Shown: positions 60,974-64,000 of the stretch, piece by piece | How the letters are laid out: each line of letters begins with the position of its first letter | Position numbering within the stretch: position 1 is the stretch's first letter | Assembly (NCBI RefSeq): GCF_024435355.1 | Contig: NZ_JAMJWG010000021.1 | Location: 1-64,000, forward strand | Direction of reading: 5' to 3' | Source of the DNA: Streptomyces odontomachi | GTDB taxonomy: Bacteria > Actinomycetota > Actinomycetes > Streptomycetales > Streptomycetaceae | DNA: 64,000 bases | Program-made: the position numbers and the translations under genes | The notes under the pieces: generated by a model | Told to the model about the DNA's origin: nothing | Database searches by the model: none | What the model saw: the letters and a program-made list of their open reading frames with translations, nothing else

Positions 60974-62674
60974 ATGCACGCCGATCTCTCCCGCCTCACC
61001 TTCCGGCCCGAACGGCACTACTCCGCCGTGCTGGCGCAGCAGGGCCGCGTCCAACTGGACGCCGACGCCAACGAGCAGACCGTGATCGAGCTGGTCGGGC
61101 GGCGGGCCCTGACCGCCGATCTGATCGGGCAGCACGGCGGCCCGGCCGGCGCCACCGGCTTCGCGATCACGTTCCAGGGCGGCAAGCGCGACCTGGACGA
61201 CCTGGTCATCGGCAGCGGCCGCTACTACGTCGACGGCATCCCGCTCGACGCCGACCGACCCCAGCCGGGCGTCCCGGTACCGGACGAGGACGCCGACGCC
61301 GACGCCGACGACGCCCAGGTCGCCCCGGATGCCGCGGCACCGACCGCCGCCGCCCCGTGGACGTACTGGGACCAGCCCGACGCCTATCTCGACCGGGAGC
61401 GGGCCGGTGACCGGCTGCCGACGCGTTTCCCGTTCGTGGTGTACCTGAAGGTGTGGGAGCGCTCGGTGACGGCGGCCGAGGACCCGGCGCTGCGCGAGGT
61501 GGCGCTCGGCGCCGCACTGCCCGACACCGCGGCCCGCGTGAAGGTCGTGTGGCAGGTGCGGCCGCTGCCGCTGTCCGAGCTGCCCGAACTGGCTGCCGCC
61601 GGCGGGTCCGACGCCGCCCAGCCGACCCCGGACGAGGTGCGCCGGGCGTTTCGCGCCTGGGCCGACCGGCAGGAGGCCCCGGGCGCCCGCATCGCGCTGC
61701 GCGCCGAGCGGCCCGAGCGCGCCGACGAGGACCCGTGCCTGGTCGCCCCCGACGCCCGCTACCGCGGCCCGGAGAACCAGCTGTACCGCGTGGAGGTCCA
61801 CGACGGTGGCAGCGCCCGGGAGGCCACCTTCAAGTGGTCGCGCGAGAACGGTTCCGTGGTCTTCCCCGTCGACGACCTCGACGGCACCTGGGTCCAGCTC
61901 GCCACGCTCGGCGGCGACACCAAGCTGGACCTGGACGTGGGCGACCGGGTCGAGTTCGTCGACAGCGCCTACGCCAGCCGGCTCGAACCGCTGCCGCTGC
62001 TGCGGGTCGAGGAGCTGGACCTGCCGGGCCGGCGGGTGCGCCTGTCGGGCGAGCCGGCCCAGGGCGTCGCCCGGCGGCCCGAGCTGAACCCGTACCTGCG
62101 CCGCTGGGACCACCGGGACGGGCACCGGCGGCCCTCGGGCGGCACGCGGCCGGGCGCCGGCGCACGGGTGCAGCACGGCGCGGTGCGCATCGAGGAGGGC
62201 CGCTGGCTGCCCCTCGAAGACGGCGTCGAGGTGTACTTCGCCCCGGGCGGCAGCTACCGCACCGGCGACTTCTGGTGCGCGCCGGCCCGTACCGCCACCG
62301 GCACCGTCGAGTGGCCCACGGACGCGGCGCGCCGCCCGCTGCTCCAGCCTCCGCTCGGCGTCGCCGTGCACCATGCGCCGTTGGCCCTGGTCACCGGCGA
62401 ACAGGGTGCGGTGGACCTGCGGCTGGCCTTCGGGCCGCTCGCCGGGGCGATCCCTGCGGCCAGCGCGGAACAACTGGCGGCCGAGCGCGAGGCGCGCCAG
62501 GAGGAGATCGCCGCGGAGACCACGTCAGGGCAGAACCCGCGCTCCGAGACCACGGCCGGCGCGGAGGCCGCCGCGGCACCCGACGCCGACACAGGGGCGG
62601 CCGGTGCCGCCGGGCAGGGCAAGGACAGGGACCCGGGCGCGGGGGGCGGCCGAGGAGGACGACGCCATGGCTGA
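60974..62674 (+). CDS. DUF6519 domain CIS protein
   Basis: A 566-residue protein starting MHADLSRLTFRPERHYSAVLAQQGRVQLDADANEQ, which is the signature of the DUF6519 family found in contractile injection clusters. The following strand-rich part (about 80-430) includes ENQLYRVEVHDGG, ATFKWSRENGSVVFPV and VELSTRTG-like strands, and looks like a fibre or surface component. The last ~110 residues are Ala/Glu/Gly-rich and disordered. A GGGG-rich leader precedes the ATG. The stop lies within the start of the amidase gene (8-base overlap). Function not established; possibly a fibre or plug at the baseplate edge. Confidence 0.82.
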   Translation: MHADLSRLTFRPERHYSAVLAQQGRVQLDADANEQTVIELVGRRALTADLIGQHGGPAGATGFAITFQGGKRDLDDLVIGSGRYYVDGIPLDADRPQPGVPVPDEDADADADDAQVAPDAAAPTAAAPWTYWDQPDAYLDRERAGDRLPTRFPFVVYLKVWERSVTAAEDPALREVALGAALPDTAARVKVVWQVRPLPLSELPELAAAGGSDAAQPTPDEVRRAFRAWADRQEAPGARIALRAERPERADEDPCLVAPDARYRGPENQLYRVEVHDGGSAREATFKWSRENGSVVFPVDDLDGTWVQLATLGGDTKLDLDVGDRVEFVDSAYASRLEPLPLLRVEELDLPGRRVRLSGEPAQGVARRPELNPYLRRWDHRDGHRRPSGGTRPGAGARVQHGAVRIEEGRWLPLEDGVEVYFAPGGSYRTGDFWCAPARTATGTVEWPTDAARRPLLQPPLGVAVHHAPLALVTGEQGAVDLRLAFGPLAGAIPAASAEQLAAEREARQEEIAAETTSGQNPRSETTAGAEAAAAPDADTGAAGAAGQGKDRDPGAGGGRGGRRHG

Positions 62675-63674
62675 GCCGCTGACCGCGGCGCAGGTGCTGA
62701 AGGCGCTGCGCGACGAGGGCCTCACCGTGCACGAGGTACGCAGCTGGCGCCGGCACAACCGCAACACCAAGGGCCCGTGGGGCCCGCTGAACGGCGTGAT
62801 GATCCACCACACCGTCACCGAGGGCGTCGAGCCCTCCGTGAACCTGTGCTACGACGGCCGGAGCGATCTGCCGGGTCCGCTCTGCCACGGCGTCATCGAC
62901 AAGGCCGGCGAAATCCATCTGGTCGGCTGGGGCCGCGCCAACCACGCCGGCCTCGGCGACGCCGACGTGCTGCGCGCGGTGATCCGGGAGTCCACGCTCC
63001 CCGCGGACGACCAGGCCGACACCGACGGCAACAGCCGCTTCTACGGCTTCGAGTGCATCAACCTGGGCGACGGAAAGGATCCCTGGCCCGAGGCCCAGAA
63101 GGACGCCATCGCCCGTGCCGCGGCGGCGATCTGCCGCGCCCACGGCTGGACGGAGCGCTCCGTCATCGGCCACAAGGAGTGGCAGCCCGGGAAGATCGAC
63201 CCCCGCGGCTTCACCATGTCCGGCATGCGCGCACGGATCGCCGAACGGCTACGGGCGCCCGCGGGCGCCGGGGATCGTGCGACGGGTTCGGACACAGGCG
63301 CGGGCACGGGCACGGGCGCCGGGAAGGCGACGGGTGACGGGGGCGCCGGCCGGGAACCGGCGCCCGAGGACGTACCCGCCAGGCCGGACCGGCCCCCGGA
63401 GCCTCCCGCACCGTCCGCGTACGAGCCCTTCCCGGGCGCCGCGTTCTTCCAGGACGGCCGGAGCGACCCCGTGATCACGGTGATGGGCCATCGCCTCAAC
63501 GCCGAGGGCTGTGGCCGCTACCGCCAGGCCCCCACCCCCGACTGGAACCAGGCCGCCCGCCGCTCCTACACCGCCTGGCAGAAGAAGCTCGGCTTCCGCG
63601 GCAGGGATGCCGACGGCATCCCTGGCCGCGTCAGCTGGGACCTGCTGAGGGTGCCGCGCGTGTCCCGCCGGTGA
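62667..63674 (+). CDS. N-acetylmuramoyl-L-alanine amidase with peptidoglycan-binding tail
   Basis: A 335-residue zinc amidase of the Amidase_2/PGRP fold that cleaves the bond between muramic acid and the stem peptide. Zinc ligands appear in VMIHHTVTEG (near 45) and in VIGHKEWQPGKIDP (near 170), with the SRFYGFECINLGDG segment between. A Gly/Thr/Ala/Pro-rich linker (about 195-250) leads to a C-terminal region (VITVMGHRLNAEGCG, NQAARRSYTAWQKKLGF, GIPGRVSWDLLRV) like the PG_binding_1 domain. No signal peptide is present, so it acts inside until released by lysis or by the injection machine. GAGGAGGA lies before the ATG. Last gene of the cluster. Confidence 0.9.
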   Translation: MAEPLTAAQVLKALRDEGLTVHEVRSWRRHNRNTKGPWGPLNGVMIHHTVTEGVEPSVNLCYDGRSDLPGPLCHGVIDKAGEIHLVGWGRANHAGLGDADVLRAVIRESTLPADDQADTDGNSRFYGFECINLGDGKDPWPEAQKDAIARAAAAICRAHGWTERSVIGHKEWQPGKIDPRGFTMSGMRARIAERLRAPAGAGDRATGSDTGAGTGTGAGKATGDGGAGREPAPEDVPARPDRPPEPPAPSAYEPFPGAAFFQDGRSDPVITVMGHRLNAEGCGRYRQAPTPDWNQAARRSYTAWQKKLGFRGRDADGIPGRVSWDLLRVPRVSRR

Positions 63675-63680
63675 CACGCA

Positions 63681-63840
63681 CGGCACTCCGGTGGCCTGCA
63701 CGCCAGGCCGTCGGTTTGCACCTCAGGCCGTCGGTTTGCACCTCAGGCCGTCGGTTTGCACCTCAGGCCGTCGGTTTGCACCTCAGGCCGTCGGTTTGCA
63801 CCTCAGGCCGTCGGTTTGCACCTCAGGCCGGTGGCCTCAC
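63681..63840. repeat. 20-bp tandem repeat array
   Basis: Eight units of 20 bases. Five are identical (CCTCAGGCCGTCGGTTTGCA at 63721-63820), one differs at two positions (63701-63720), and one diverged unit lies at each end (63681 and 63821). It starts just after the amidase stop and ends at the stop codon of the gene coming from the right. A frame through it is only a by-product. Confidence 0.95.
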
Positions 63841-64000
63841 TGGCCGGCGATGGACTGGCCGCCGAGGCCGGTGGCCAGGTGCTGGACGAGCAGCGCGGCG
63901 TCCTGCGGCACGGTGTCGGGGACCCGACCGGACTGCGCGTCGTCCTTGATGCCGTCGACCGTGTAGAGGACGTCACCGACGACCTGCAAGGCGGTGTGCG
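63837..64000 (-). CDS. Partial gene at the right edge, unknown function
   Basis: The last 54 codons of a minus-strand gene whose start lies beyond the window. The readable end is TALQVVGDVLYTVDGIKDDA, then QSGRVPDTVPQDAALLVQHL, then ATGLGGQSIAGQ and a stop. Codon use is typical for the genome (third positions G/C), so it is surely coding. The tail looks helical and soluble. It converges on the injection cluster across the 20-bp repeat array. No family recognised from this fragment. Confidence 0.6.
   Translation of the reverse strand, partial: HTALQVVGDVLYTVDGIKDDAQSGRVPDTVPQDAALLVQHLATGLGGQSIAGQ

Noticed and set aside
63681..63840. CRISPR array
   Set aside because: Units are directly adjacent, with no spacers, and no cas genes are present.
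63691..63966. A repetitive open frame through the 20-bp array
   Set aside because: The 20-bp unit cycles through all three frames, giving a 20-residue repeat; no stop occurs only because the unit has none. The real gene is on the other strand.

Overview
The window is chromosomal DNA of a high-GC actinomycete, almost certainly a Streptomyces. Third codon positions are nearly all G or C, GTG starts and ATGA/TGATG stop-start overlaps are common, and the housekeeping order (trpS, glyA, betaine genes, mdh, folD, purH/purN, sucD/sucC) is that of the conserved Streptomyces core. No tRNA, rRNA, integrase, capsid gene, insertion sequence or CRISPR array was seen.

Positions 1-31076 hold core metabolism. 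On the minus strand lie a 2H-type 2'-5' RNA ligase family gene, trpS, and glyA behind a clear ZTP riboswitch. On the plus strand follow a small very basic peptide gene, an ABC exporter, rocD (ornithine aminotransferase), two tandem AhpD-like genes and a PEP-mutase/isocitrate-lyase family gene. A five-gene minus-strand operon (betaine aldehyde dehydrogenase, GMC/choline dehydrogenase, ProV-like ATPase, duplicated-fused permease, glycine-betaine binding lipoprotein) takes up and makes or uses glycine betaine. Then come a secreted protein, mdh, a DUF3017 membrane protein with folD, an RDD membrane protein, the purN-purH pair, two membrane proteins and sucC-sucD. Several intergenic hairpins separate these units.

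Positions 31837-63674 form one plus-strand cluster of about 20 genes for a contractile injection system (CIS) of the phage-tail-like Afp/PVC/Streptomyces CIS kind. Recognisable parts are sheath, tube, a zinc-ribbon baseplate protein, a DUF4255 cap protein, an AAA+ ATPase, a Pvc7-like tube/baseplate adaptor, a LysM protein, gp27-like hub, gpV spike, PAAR-like tip, gp25 wedge, two baseplate-J-like proteins, a gpI-like protein with a beta-helix, a DUF6519 protein and an N-acetylmuramoyl-L-alanine amidase. Within it sits a 2214-residue DUF4157 (HELLH) protein. Its last ~350 codons and the following small HEAT-like gene have markedly different codon use. I read this as an exchangeable C-terminal toxin with its immunity gene, carried in the CIS operon.

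A second theme is invasion of coding sequence by small Streptomyces repeats. Four copies of a ~36-40 bp element lie in frame inside one baseplate-J gene. A ~150 bp intergenic-type element lies in frame inside the ProV-like ATPase gene next to a five-unit 18-bp tandem repeat, and a related piece lies in the second J-like gene. Other tandem repeats include a hexanucleotide run before the spike gene and a 20-bp array just after the CIS cluster. The window ends in a partial minus-strand gene.
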